Source of the DNA: Streptomyces antimicrobicus
GTDB taxonomy: Bacteria > Actinomycetota > Actinomycetes > Streptomycetales > Streptomycetaceae
Direction of reading: 5' to 3'
Assembly (NCBI RefSeq): GCF_020532625.1
Contig: NZ_JAJAUY010000006.1
Coordinates: 28,134 to 92,133, forward strand
Length of the DNA: 64,000 bases
Shown in pieces: positions 46,878 through 54,249 of the stretch. The position numbers were made by a program, and so were the translations under genes. The notes under the pieces are model-generated. The model did not search any database. It was not told where the DNA came from and worked only from the letters and a program-made list of their open reading frames with translations. The stretch's first letter is position 1. Every line of letters begins with the position of its first letter.

Positions 46878-47315
46878 ATGCGTGACCTTTCCCATGGCGA
46901 CGACGCAGCCGCCGTGAACGATCTCCGCTCGGCCGTCATGCGGCTGGGCCGGCGCCTGAAACACCAGCGCGTCGACGAATCGCTCAGCCCGACCGAGATG
47001 TCGGTGCTCGGCACCCTCGCCCGCTGCAGCCACGCCACCCCCGGCGAGCTGGCCCGGCGCGAGCACGTGCAGCCGCCGTCGATGACCCGCATCGTGGCGC
47101 TGCTGGAGTCCAAGGGACTGGTCAAGCTGGAGCCGCATCCGGACGACCGCCGGCAGAAGGTGGTCACCCAGACGGAGCAAGCCGAGGCGATGCTCGAGGA
47201 GAGCCGCCGCAAGCGAAACGCCTTCCTGGCCGGACTCGCGGCCGAGCTCGACGAGGACGAATGGGCCAAGCTGAAGGCGGCTGCCCCCGTCCTGGAGAAG
47301 CTCGCGCACCTGTAG
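46878..47315 (+). CDS. MarR-family regulator
   Basis: A 145-residue winged-helix repressor. Central HTH: LSPTEMSVLGTLARCSHATP, GELARREHVQPPSMTRIVAL, and the wing VKLEPHPDDRRQKVVTQTEQ. TATTCT (46865-46870) lies 7 bases before the ATG and there is no ribosome site, so the mRNA is probably leaderless. The next gene, an MFS exporter, begins 26 bases after the stop, so this is a marR-efflux operon controlled by an unknown ligand. Confidence 0.88.
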   Translation: MRDLSHGDDAAAVNDLRSAVMRLGRRLKHQRVDESLSPTEMSVLGTLARCSHATPGELARREHVQPPSMTRIVALLESKGLVKLEPHPDDRRQKVVTQTEQAEAMLEESRRKRNAFLAGLAAELDEDEWAKLKAAAPVLEKLAHL

Positions 47316-47341
47316 GAGACGACGCGAGGAGGCGAAAGCCC

Positions 47342-48679
47342 TTGAGTACGGGAAACGGAGACCGCTCCGCACCCGGACAGACACCCCTATCCACCCCCGC
47401 GACACGCGAGAACTCGATGTTCTCGTCGCTGAGGATCCGCAACTACCGGCTCTTCGCGATGGGACAACTGGTCTCGAACACCGGCACCTGGATGCAGCGC
47501 ATCGCCCAGGACTGGCTGGTGCTGTCGCTCACCGGCTCGGCCTCGGCCGTCGGTATCACGATCGCGCTGCAGTTCCTGCCGATGCTGCTGTTCGGCCTCT
47601 ACGGAGGCGTCCTGGCGGACCGGCTGCCCAAGCGGCCCCTGCTGGTCGCCACCCAGTCGGCGATGGGCCTGACGGGCGTCGCCCTGGCCGCCTTGACCCT
47701 CACGGGCCACGTCCAGGTCTGGCACGTGTACCTGACCGCGTTCCTGCTCGGCCTCGTCACGGTCGTCGACAACCCGGCGCGGCAGTCCTTCGTCTCCGAG
47801 ATGGTGGGACCCGCGCAGCTGGCGAACGCCGTCAGCCTGAACTCGGCGAACTTCCAGTCCGCCCGCCTGGTCGGCCCCGCCGTCGCCGGTGTGCTGATCA
47901 CCGCGGTGGGCTCGGGCTGGGCGTTCCTGCTCAACGGACTGTCCTTCGTGGCCCCGGTGACCGGCCTGCTGCTGATGCGCGCGCACGAGCTGCAGCGCAC
48001 CGCGCCCGCGCCGCGCGCCAAGGGACAGCTGCGCGAGGGCCTGCGGTACGTCTGCGGGCGCCCCGAGCTGATCTGGCCGATCGTGCTGGTCGGGTTCGTC
48101 GGCACCTTCGGGTTCAACTTCCCGATCTGGCTGACGGCCTTCACCGACGACGTCTTCCACGGCGACGCCGGCACCTACGGCCTGTTCAACACGCTGCTCG
48201 CGGTCGGTTCCCTGGTCGGCGCGCTGCTGGCGGCCCGGCGCGGACCCGCGCGGCTGCGGCTGCTGGTCGCGGCGGCCGTCGCGTTCGCCGTGCTGGAGAT
48301 CGTCGGCGCGTTCGCGCCCGGCCTGTGGCTGTTCGCCGCGCTGATGGTGCCGATCGGCATGTTCGGCCTGACGGTGAACGTCGTGGCCAACTCCAGCGTG
48401 CAGATGGCCGTCGACCCCGAGATGCGGGGCCGGGTCATGGCCCTGTACATGATGGTGTTCACCGGCGGCACCCCGGTGGGCGCGCCGCTGGTCGGCTGGG
48501 TCACGGACCACTACGGCGCCCGCACCGGCATGGCCGCCGGCGGCGTGGTCTCGCTGGCCGCGGCCGTCGCTGTCGGCCTGGTGCTGGCCCGGATCGGCGA
48601 CCTGCACCTGCGGGTCGGCCGCCGCGGCGTGACGTTCGTACCGAACCGGCAGCAGCGCGAACTGGTCCGCGTGGCCTGA
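47342..48679 (+). CDS. MFS exporter (enterobactin-exporter/EntS-like fold)
   Basis: A 445-residue protein with 12 helices. MFSSLRIRNYRLFAMGQLVS begins the membrane domain; MQRIAQDWLVLSLTG and YGGVLADRLPKRPLL (loop 2-3 motif A) follow; AVSLNSANFQSARLVGPAVA is helix 5. The start is probably TTG 47342 with GAGGAGG 11 bases upstream, giving an N-terminal tail seen in Streptomyces relatives; ATG 47417 is the alternative. It is co-transcribed with marR. Substrate unknown; drug or siderophore export is typical. Confidence 0.87.
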   Translation: MSTGNGDRSAPGQTPLSTPATRENSMFSSLRIRNYRLFAMGQLVSNTGTWMQRIAQDWLVLSLTGSASAVGITIALQFLPMLLFGLYGGVLADRLPKRPLLVATQSAMGLTGVALAALTLTGHVQVWHVYLTAFLLGLVTVVDNPARQSFVSEMVGPAQLANAVSLNSANFQSARLVGPAVAGVLITAVGSGWAFLLNGLSFVAPVTGLLLMRAHELQRTAPAPRAKGQLREGLRYVCGRPELIWPIVLVGFVGTFGFNFPIWLTAFTDDVFHGDAGTYGLFNTLLAVGSLVGALLAARRGPARLRLLVAAAVAFAVLEIVGAFAPGLWLFAALMVPIGMFGLTVNVVANSSVQMAVDPEMRGRVMALYMMVFTGGTPVGAPLVGWVTDHYGARTGMAAGGVVSLAAAVAVGLVLARIGDLHLRVGRRGVTFVPNRQQRELVRVA

Positions 48680-48692
48680 TCCGCGCCGGGCT

Positions 48693-48734
48693 CCTCGTAC
48701 CGGCTCGGCGCTGCTGTTCCCGGCCGGTACGAGG
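48693..48734 (+). terminator. Terminator of the marR-MFS operon
   Basis: CCTCGTACCGG (48693-48703) pairs perfectly with CCGGTACGAGG (48724-48734). It lies between the MFS stop and the thpR start, so thpR must have its own promoter within or after the hairpin (GTCTACGCT at ~48737). Confidence 0.65.
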
Positions 48735-48751
48735 CGTCTACGCTGCCGCCC

Positions 48752-49306
48752 ATGAGACTCTTCGCCGCCGTCCTGCCCCCGCCGGCCGCCGTGGCGGAGC
48801 TGCGCGAGGCCCTCGGGGCCCTGCCGCGCGACGAGGCGCTGCGCTGGACCGCGGAGGCGGGCTGGCACTTCACGCTCGCGTTCATGGGTGAGGTCGGCGA
48901 GCCGCTCCTGCCCGAGCTGCGCGTCCGGCTGGAGCGGGCGGCGGCGCGGACCGCGCCGTTCTCGCTCCGGCTGCACGGCAGCGGACGGTTCGCCCACCGG
49001 GCGCTGTGGACGGGCGCCGCCGGGGACATCGACGCCCTGCGGATGCTCGCCGAGCGGGCCGACGCCGCCGCCCGCCGGGCCGGCGTCCCCATGGAGCAGC
49101 ACCGCCGGTACCAGGCCCACCTGACCGTGGCGCGGGCCCGGACCGAGGTGGACCTGCGCCCGTACGTCGAGGCGTTCGCCGGCTTCGAGGGCACGCCCTG
49201 GCCGGTGGAGGAACTCCACCTGGTCCGCAGCAACCTGCCGGGCGGCGGGGTCCCCGGGGCGCAGCCCCGCTACGAGGTGGTCGCCTCCTGGCCGCTGCGC
49301 GGCTGA
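48752..49306 (+). CDS. thpR: RNA 2',3'-cyclic phosphodiesterase
   Basis: A 184-residue 2H phosphoesterase. The two catalytic HxTx motifs are HFTL (~37) and HLTV (~126), each in the usual strand (EAGWHFTLAFMGEV; HRRYQAHLTVARAR). The start MRLFAAVLPPPAAVAEL is family-typical. ThpR/LigT enzymes hydrolyse 2',3'-cyclic phosphates at RNA ends. No partner ligase gene is adjacent. Confidence 0.9.
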   Translation: MRLFAAVLPPPAAVAELREALGALPRDEALRWTAEAGWHFTLAFMGEVGEPLLPELRVRLERAAARTAPFSLRLHGSGRFAHRALWTGAAGDIDALRMLAERADAAARRAGVPMEQHRRYQAHLTVARARTEVDLRPYVEAFAGFEGTPWPVEELHLVRSNLPGGGVPGAQPRYEVVASWPLRG

Positions 49307-49384
49307 CCCGGCCGTGAGCTGCGGCACGGCACGGCCCCGGGCCTCGGGTACGAGGCACGGGACCGGCCGCGTTAGGCTCGACGG

Positions 49385-49471
49385 GTGGATCCGAAGACCA
49401 GAAACCGCGTGATGGCGGGCGTGCTCGTGCTGATGTTCGTCGTGGTGGCGGCGGCCTCCGCGCTCAGGTAG
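49385..49471 (+). CDS. 28-residue single-helix membrane protein
   Basis: GTG 49385 opens MDPKTRNRVMAG, then a hydrophobic run of Val/Leu/Met/Ala and a final Arg, ending at TAG 49469-49471. A TAGGCT box (49373-49378) lies 6 bases upstream with no ribosome site, consistent with a leaderless mRNA. The basic N-terminus before one helix predicts an N-in membrane peptide. I recall similar short proteins in other Streptomyces, but function is unknown. Confidence 0.6.
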   Translation: MDPKTRNRVMAGVLVLMFVVVAAASALR

Positions 49472-49543
49472 CGGCGCCGGCGGACACCCGCCGGCCCCGC
49501 CGCGCTGCCGCCGGGCGCCGCGGTGCCACCGGGCGCCCCGGTG

Positions 49544-50533
49544 TCACCAGGCGAAGGCCTCCGGCGCGGGCCCCGGGCCGGGGAAGATCTCGTCCAGCCC
49601 GGCCAGCAGCTCCGCCGGCAGCTCCAGCTCCACCGCCCGCAGCGCGGACTCCAGCTGTTCGGCCGTCCGCGGGCCCACGATCGGTCCGGTGATCCCCGGC
49701 CGCGTCAGCAGCCAGGCCAGCGCCACCTCGCCCGGCTCCAGCCCGTGCTTGTCCAGCAGGTCCTCGTACGCCTGCACCTGCGCCCGGACCGCCGTGTTGG
49801 CCAGGGCGTCGGCGGAGCGGCCGGTGGCCGAGCGGCCCGAGGCCGCCGCCTTGCGGATCGCCCCGCCCAGCAGTCCGCCGTGCAGCGGGGACCAGGGGAT
49901 GACGCCGAGCCCGTACTCCTGGGCCGCCGGGATGGTCTCCAGCTCGGCCCGCCGCTCGGCGAGGTTGTACAGGCACTGCTCGCTGACCAGCCCGAGCCGG
50001 CCGGTCCGGGCGGCGGTCTCGTTGGCCTGCGCGATCTTCCAGCCGGGGAAGTTCGACGACCCGGCGTAAAGGATCTTGCCCTGCTGCACCAGGACGTCGA
50101 TCGCCTGCCAGATCTCCTCGAACGGGGTGTTCCGGTCGACGTGGTGGAACTGGTAGAGGTCGATGTGGTCGGTGCCCAGCCGCCGGAGGCTGGCGTCCAC
50201 CGCGCGCCGGATGTTCAGCGCCGAGAGCCGGTCGTAGTTCGGCCAGCTCTCGCCCTCGGGGGCCATGTTGGCGTAGACCTTGGTGGCCAGCACCACCTTG
50301 TCGCGGCGGCGGCCTCCTTGGGCGAACCAGCTGCCGATGATCTCCTCGGTGCGGCCCTTGTCGGCGCCCCACCCGTAGACGTTGGCGGTGTCGAAGAAAT
50401 TGATGCCCGCGTCGAGCGCGGCGTCCATGAGGGCGTGGCTGTCGGCCTCCCCCGTCTGGGGGCCGAAGTTCATCGTGCCGAGGACGAGTCGGCTGACCTT
50501 GAGACCAGTGCGTCCGAGCTGCGTGTACTCCAT
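49544..50533 (-). CDS. Aldo/keto reductase
   Basis: A 329-residue NADPH-dependent TIM-barrel oxidoreductase. Start MEYTQLGRTGLKVSRLVLGT. Catalytic tetrad visible as Asp/Tyr in FFDTANVYGWG, Lys in LATKVYANM and His in LYQFHHVDRNTP. Cofactor-binding end IVGPRTAEQLESALRAVELE. It resembles the YajO/Kv-beta-like group that reduces aldehydes and ketones. The C-terminal Pro/Gly tail is short. A MerR-type inverted repeat precedes it, suggesting inducible expression. Confidence 0.9.
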   Translation of the reverse strand: MEYTQLGRTGLKVSRLVLGTMNFGPQTGEADSHALMDAALDAGINFFDTANVYGWGADKGRTEEIIGSWFAQGGRRRDKVVLATKVYANMAPEGESWPNYDRLSALNIRRAVDASLRRLGTDHIDLYQFHHVDRNTPFEEIWQAIDVLVQQGKILYAGSSNFPGWKIAQANETAARTGRLGLVSEQCLYNLAERRAELETIPAAQEYGLGVIPWSPLHGGLLGGAIRKAAASGRSATGRSADALANTAVRAQVQAYEDLLDKHGLEPGEVALAWLLTRPGITGPIVGPRTAEQLESALRAVELELPAELLAGLDEIFPGPGPAPEAFAW

Positions 50534-50551
50534 GGGTCACCAGCCAACTGC

Positions 50552-50568
50552 TTGGAGCGCACTCCAGG
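50552..50568. promoter_or_regulatory. MerR-type operator TTGGAGCGCACTCCAGG
   Basis: TGGAG/CTCCA arms around CGCA, just upstream of the aldo/keto reductase gene. On the gene's strand it reads CCTGGAGTGCGCTCCAAG, the form often seen between spaced -35/-10 boxes of MerR-regulated promoters. No merR gene is adjacent. Confidence 0.4.
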
Positions 50569-50639
50569 CAAGGCCCCTGCGGGGCAGGCGTGTTGCCGTA
50601 GCGTCCCCTTACCGACCCCACCGGCCCGCCACCGGCCCG

Positions 50640-51332
50640 CTACGACCCGTCGCTCCCCCGGTACGGCCCCCCGATGCCCCAGGCCTGGTGCAGCACGGCG
50701 GCGAACTCGCCGGCCAGCCGGTGCTCCCCGGCGGCGTTCGGATGGGTCCCGTCGTAGGTGTCGCGATGGATGTCGTACCCCCGCGGCCGGGCACCGAGCA
50801 GGATCGGCGAGGCGTCCGTGTCGAGGTCGGCGACGGCCTTGGCCAGCAGCTCGTTGAACCGGGCGCATTCGGCGGCGAACGCCGCGTCGCTCTCGGCGCG
50901 GACGTTGGGCACGACCGGGAGGAGCACCATCCGGATCCCCGGCCGGGCCGACCGCGCGGCGGCCACGAAGCGGCGCGCGTTCGCGGCGGTCTCGTCGGCC
51001 AGCGTGTAGAACCCCAGGTCGATCAGGCCGAGGGAGATCAGCAGCACGTCAGGCCGGTGCCCGGCCACCGCCTCACCGATGACGGGCGCCATGTGCTGCC
51101 ACCCCTCGCCCCACCCGGCCAGATGCCGCCGGGCCTTGTCGGGGAACCCCGGATCGGCGTAGTCCTGGCTGACCGGCGCCTCGGCGTGCAGGTCGTAGAG
51201 GGCGCTGCGCGGGCCGACGATCTGGAACGGCCCGCCGAAGGTGGACCTCAGGTGCTGCCACATCCGGTAGCGCCAGGTGTAGTCGCCGGCGCGCCCGATG
51301 GTCATGGAATCGCCGACGAACATGAAACGCAT
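50640..51332 (-). CDS. SGNH/GDSL-type hydrolase
   Basis: A 230-residue cytoplasmic esterase/lipase-like protein. Block I FVGDSMTIGRAGDYTWRY carries the nucleophile Ser, block III ISLGLIDLGFY has a Gly-x-x-Asp variant of GxND, and block V YDGTHPNAAGEHRLAGEF carries the Asp-His pair. Asn in block III is replaced by Asp (LIDLG), which may alter the oxyanion hole. No signal peptide, unlike many GDSL lipases. Substrate unknown. Divergent from the beta-propeller gene. Confidence 0.85.
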   Translation of the reverse strand: MRFMFVGDSMTIGRAGDYTWRYRMWQHLRSTFGGPFQIVGPRSALYDLHAEAPVSQDYADPGFPDKARRHLAGWGEGWQHMAPVIGEAVAGHRPDVLLISLGLIDLGFYTLADETAANARRFVAAARSARPGIRMVLLPVVPNVRAESDAAFAAECARFNELLAKAVADLDTDASPILLGARPRGYDIHRDTYDGTHPNAAGEHRLAGEFAAVLHQAWGIGGPYRGSDGS

Positions 51333-51418
51333 CGGGCCATCATCGCGGATCCGCCGGGGCGCGCCGCTGTGATGCCGGACACGCCGATCTTGGGCGGGGC
51401 GCCTGGCAGGCTGGAGGC

Positions 51419-52447
51419 ATGCGCCCGTTCTCGCTGAGTTCCGTTCTCGTCGCCGTCCCGCTGGTCCTGTTCCCGGCCGGGGCCGGGGCCGTCGCGGTCG
51501 CCGCGGAGACGCCGCAGAGCGTGTCCTCGTTCACGATCGCCGATCCCCGGATCAAGGAGTCCAGCGGCCTGGCGGCCAGCAAGCGGCACCCGGGGGTGTA
51601 CTGGACGCACAACGACAGCGACGACGGCCCCTACGTCTACGGCGTGGACGCGGCCACCGGGCGGACGGTCGCCCGGATCACGCTGACCGGGATCGGGGTC
51701 CCCCGGGACGTGGAGGCGGTCTCGCTCGGCCCGGACGGGCAGCTCTACGTGGGCGACATCGGCGACAACCGGGGCGGCACCTGGGACCGCGTGTGGATCT
51801 ACCGCTTCCCGGAGCCGGACACGCTCGGCGACCGTACGGTCAAGGCGACGAAGTTCACCGTGCGCTACGAGGACGGGCCGCGCGACGCCGAGTCCCTGAT
51901 GGTCCATCCGGTGACCGGCCGGGTCTACATCGCCAGCAAGAACCAGAACGGCGGCGGCCTCTACGAAGGCCCCGAGCAGCTGAGCACCGGCGGCAGCAAC
52001 GTCTTCCGGCGGATCGCGGAGGTGCCGTGGGTGACGGACGGGGCGTTCTCCCCGGACGGCACCCACCTGACCCTGCGCGGCTACCTGCTGGCCCGTACGT
52101 ACCCCTGGCGCGACGGCCGCCCGCAGGGCGAGGGCGAACGGGTGGACGCACCGTGGCAGGGCCAGGCCGAGTCGGTGACGTACGCGCCGGACGGGCGGAC
52201 CCTGCTGTTCGGGGCGGAGGGCGAGAACAGCCGGGTGCTGGCGGTCCCGGTCCCGTCCGCCGGCGCCTCGCAGCAGCCGGGCCGGCCGGCCCCCGCCCCC
52301 GCCGCGGCGGGCACGCCGGGCGGCGCGGCGGGGGCCGGCTCGGACACCGGGAACCTCACCGTGGGCGGGCTGGCGCTGGCGGGGCTGGCGGCCCTGCTGT
52401 TCGGCGCCCGCCGCCTGACCCGCCGCGGGAGGAGCGGAGCCGACTAG
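51419..52447 (+). CDS. Secreted, C-terminally membrane-anchored beta-propeller-like protein
   Basis: A 342-residue protein with a signal peptide (MRPFSLSSVLVAVPLVLFPA, likely cleaved after AxA), a propeller-like domain with repeated blades (YWTHNDSDDGPYVYGVDAAT, LYVGDIGDNRGGTWDRVWIY, VYIASKNQNGGGLYEG, PWVTDGAFSPDGTHLTLRGY), a Pro/Ala/Gly linker, one membrane helix (LTVGGLALAGLAALLFGARR) and a basic tail. DGTHLTL and DGRTLLF are typical propeller turns. It may bind or hydrolyse an extracellular ligand; no catalytic residues are obvious. Its TAG stop is inside a hairpin. Confidence 0.8.
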   Translation: MRPFSLSSVLVAVPLVLFPAGAGAVAVAAETPQSVSSFTIADPRIKESSGLAASKRHPGVYWTHNDSDDGPYVYGVDAATGRTVARITLTGIGVPRDVEAVSLGPDGQLYVGDIGDNRGGTWDRVWIYRFPEPDTLGDRTVKATKFTVRYEDGPRDAESLMVHPVTGRVYIASKNQNGGGLYEGPEQLSTGGSNVFRRIAEVPWVTDGAFSPDGTHLTLRGYLLARTYPWRDGRPQGEGERVDAPWQGQAESVTYAPDGRTLLFGAEGENSRVLAVPVPSAGASQQPGRPAPAPAAAGTPGGAAGAGSDTGNLTVGGLALAGLAALLFGARRLTRRGRSGAD

Positions 52448-52504
52448 GGCCTGTCCTGGCGGATCAGGCCGGGCTCGCGGCGTGATCCGAAAGACAGACC
52501 CTAG
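52444..52504. terminator. Second hairpin carrying both genes' TAG stop codons
   Basis: CTAGGGCCTGTC (52444-52455) pairs with GACAGACCCTAG (52493-52504), 12 positions with one G-U. The TAG of the plus gene (52445-52447) and of the Rieske gene (52503-52501) lie in the arms, as at 11475-11504. The interior has GGATCAGGCC, also seen at 11491-11500. Confidence 0.7.
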
Positions 52505-52974
52505 GCCAGCGTGATCGTGCCGCCGTCGACGGTGATCTTCGCGGCGGGCAGCGGACGGGTGGCCGGGCCGCCGGCCACCGAGCCGTCGGCCACCTTGAAC
52601 AGGCTCTGGTGGCAGGGGCACACGATGTGACCGTCCTTCACCGAGCTGACGGCGCAGCCCTGGTGCGTGCAGACCGCCGAGAACGCCTTGAACTCACCGG
52701 CCTTGGGCTGCGTGACCACCACCTTCTGCTCCTTGAACACCTTGCCGCCGCCGACCGGGATGTCGGCCACCGCGCCCAGGGTCTGCTTGGCGCCCGCCGC
52801 CGCCTCGGGCGAGGCGGCGGCCTGCGGCGAGCCGGCCGCCTGCGGCGGGGCCGCGGTGCCCGCGCCCTGCTGCTCCTTGGGGGTCTGCTCGCCCCCGCAG
52901 CCGCTGAGCGCGGTCCCGGCGAGGGTCGCGGCACCGGCGGCGAGCACGGTGCGGCGGGTCGTCTGGTCGGCCAT
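52501..52974 (-). CDS. Tat-exported Rieske 2Fe-2S lipoprotein
   Basis: A 157-residue exported protein. A twin-arginine signal (QTTRRTVLAAGAATLAG) ends in lipobox ALSGC, so it is a folded Tat-lipoprotein. After a Gln/Pro/Ala-rich linker, the Rieske domain has CTHQGC (~103) and CPCHQSLF (~121), i.e. the two Cys-x-His ligand pairs. This matches the stand-alone Rieske lipoproteins of actinobacteria, which probably pass electrons at the cell surface; the partner is unknown. AAGGAGA precedes the ATG. Confidence 0.9.
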   Translation of the reverse strand: MADQTTRRTVLAAGAATLAGTALSGCGGEQTPKEQQGAGTAAPPQAAGSPQAAASPEAAAGAKQTLGAVADIPVGGGKVFKEQKVVVTQPKAGEFKAFSAVCTHQGCAVSSVKDGHIVCPCHQSLFKVADGSVAGGPATRPLPAAKITVDGGTITLA

Positions 52975-53061
52975 GAGGTCTCCTTGCGTCGGTCCCGGGA
53001 GTGGACTCTGACGGCAACACGGCCCTCGCGCAACCCTGGTTCACCGGACCGGCCCCCTCCC

Positions 53062-54249
53062 TCACACCTCGATCCGCAGCCGGTCCGCGACGAACTTCAG
53101 CGCCTCCTCGCGCTCCTGCGGCGACCCCGAGCGCACCAGCACGTGCCCGAGCCTCTGCGAGGACGAGGTCAGCGGGCCCACGGTGTCCCCGGGCCCCTTG
53201 CGCAGCCGGACCCGGACCACGTCCGGGTGGGCGGTGACCTCCTCCACCCCGTGGACGGCGCGGACGGTGCCGGGCGCGCAGGTGGGGAAGTACGTCGCCG
53301 CGTACGCCACCGGCTCGGTGCGCACCAGGTCGCCCAGCGGCAGCCCGAGCGCGAGCCGGACCACGGCCTCGTGCAGGTCGAACCCGTACGTCAGGCCGAC
53401 CGCCTCGGCGAGGTAGTCCCCGGGGGTGCGGACGGCGACCTCCATCAGCCGCGGCCCGTCCACGCCGAGCCGGAACTCCAGGTGGACCAGCCCGGTCCGC
53501 ATGCCCAGGCCCCGCAGCACTCCGGTGGTCAGCGCGTCGACCTGGGCGGCGACGGCCGGGTCGGTGAAGCGGTGGCCGCAGCGGTGGGAGAGCTCCACGA
53601 AGTACGGCGGGGCGGTGGTCTCCTTCTCGGTGACGTTCCGGAAGAGCACCTCCCCCTCGTGGACGAGCGCCTCCCAGCTGTACTCCGGCCCCTGCACGGC
53701 CTCCTCGACCAGGATCTTGCCCTCGTCGCCCCGGCGGGCGATCACGTCCTCCACCCCGGCCGGGTCGGTGACCAGCTCGACGCCCTCGCTGCCGCCGAGG
53801 GTGAGCGGCTTGACCACGACCGGCAGCCGCTCCAGCATCCACTGCCGGGCGGCGGCCAGCCGCGGGGCGAGCAGGAAGTCCGGCTGCGGGACCCCGTAGG
53901 CGCCGAAACCGGTGCGCTGCAGGGCCTTGTTGCGGGAGACGACGGCCGCGTGCAGGGACGGGCCGGGCAGGCCCAGGCGGTCCTGGGCCAGGGCGCCCGC
54001 GAGGACGTGCGCCTCGGCGAAGGCGAGGACGCCGTCGGGGGCGCGTTCGGTGATCGCCCGGGTCACCCCCGACTGCCAGGTCTCGTCCAGGCCGCCGGCG
54101 ACGGGGTAGTACGTGACGTCCGGATCGGCCGGCCCGTGGGCCAGCAGGGCCTCGGACTCCACCGCCCGCACCCGGACCCCGAGCCGCTGGGCGGCGTCGA
54201 CGTAGGGCCGTCCCATCGTGCCGACACCGACCACCAGGAGATCCTTCAC
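53062..54249 (-). CDS. ATP-grasp carboxylate-amine ligase-like protein (third gene of the operon)
   Basis: A 395-residue ATP-grasp enzyme. N-domain LLVVGVGTMGRPYVDAAQRL, central domain VVKPLTLGGSEGVELVTDPA (ATP loop) and ILVEEAVQGPEYSWEALVHE, and metal-binding strand RLMEVAVRTPGDYLAEAVGL. The C-terminal domain contains TVGPLTSSSQRLGHVLVRSG, matching the other ATP-grasp gene's TVEPVTSSWQRAGFVIATG, so the two are paralogues. GTG 54249 overlaps the MFS stop (GTGA). ATP-grasp enzymes of this group (L-amino-acid-ligase/DUF201-like) join a carboxylate to an amine via an acyl-phosphate. Substrates are unknown; together with 55595-56887 it could build a dipeptide or amide. Confidence 0.85.
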   Translation of the reverse strand: MKDLLVVGVGTMGRPYVDAAQRLGVRVRAVESEALLAHGPADPDVTYYPVAGGLDETWQSGVTRAITERAPDGVLAFAEAHVLAGALAQDRLGLPGPSLHAAVVSRNKALQRTGFGAYGVPQPDFLLAPRLAAARQWMLERLPVVVKPLTLGGSEGVELVTDPAGVEDVIARRGDEGKILVEEAVQGPEYSWEALVHEGEVLFRNVTEKETTAPPYFVELSHRCGHRFTDPAVAAQVDALTTGVLRGLGMRTGLVHLEFRLGVDGPRLMEVAVRTPGDYLAEAVGLTYGFDLHEAVVRLALGLPLGDLVRTEPVAYAATYFPTCAPGTVRAVHGVEEVTAHPDVVRVRLRKGPGDTVGPLTSSSQRLGHVLVRSGSPQEREEALKFVADRLRIEV

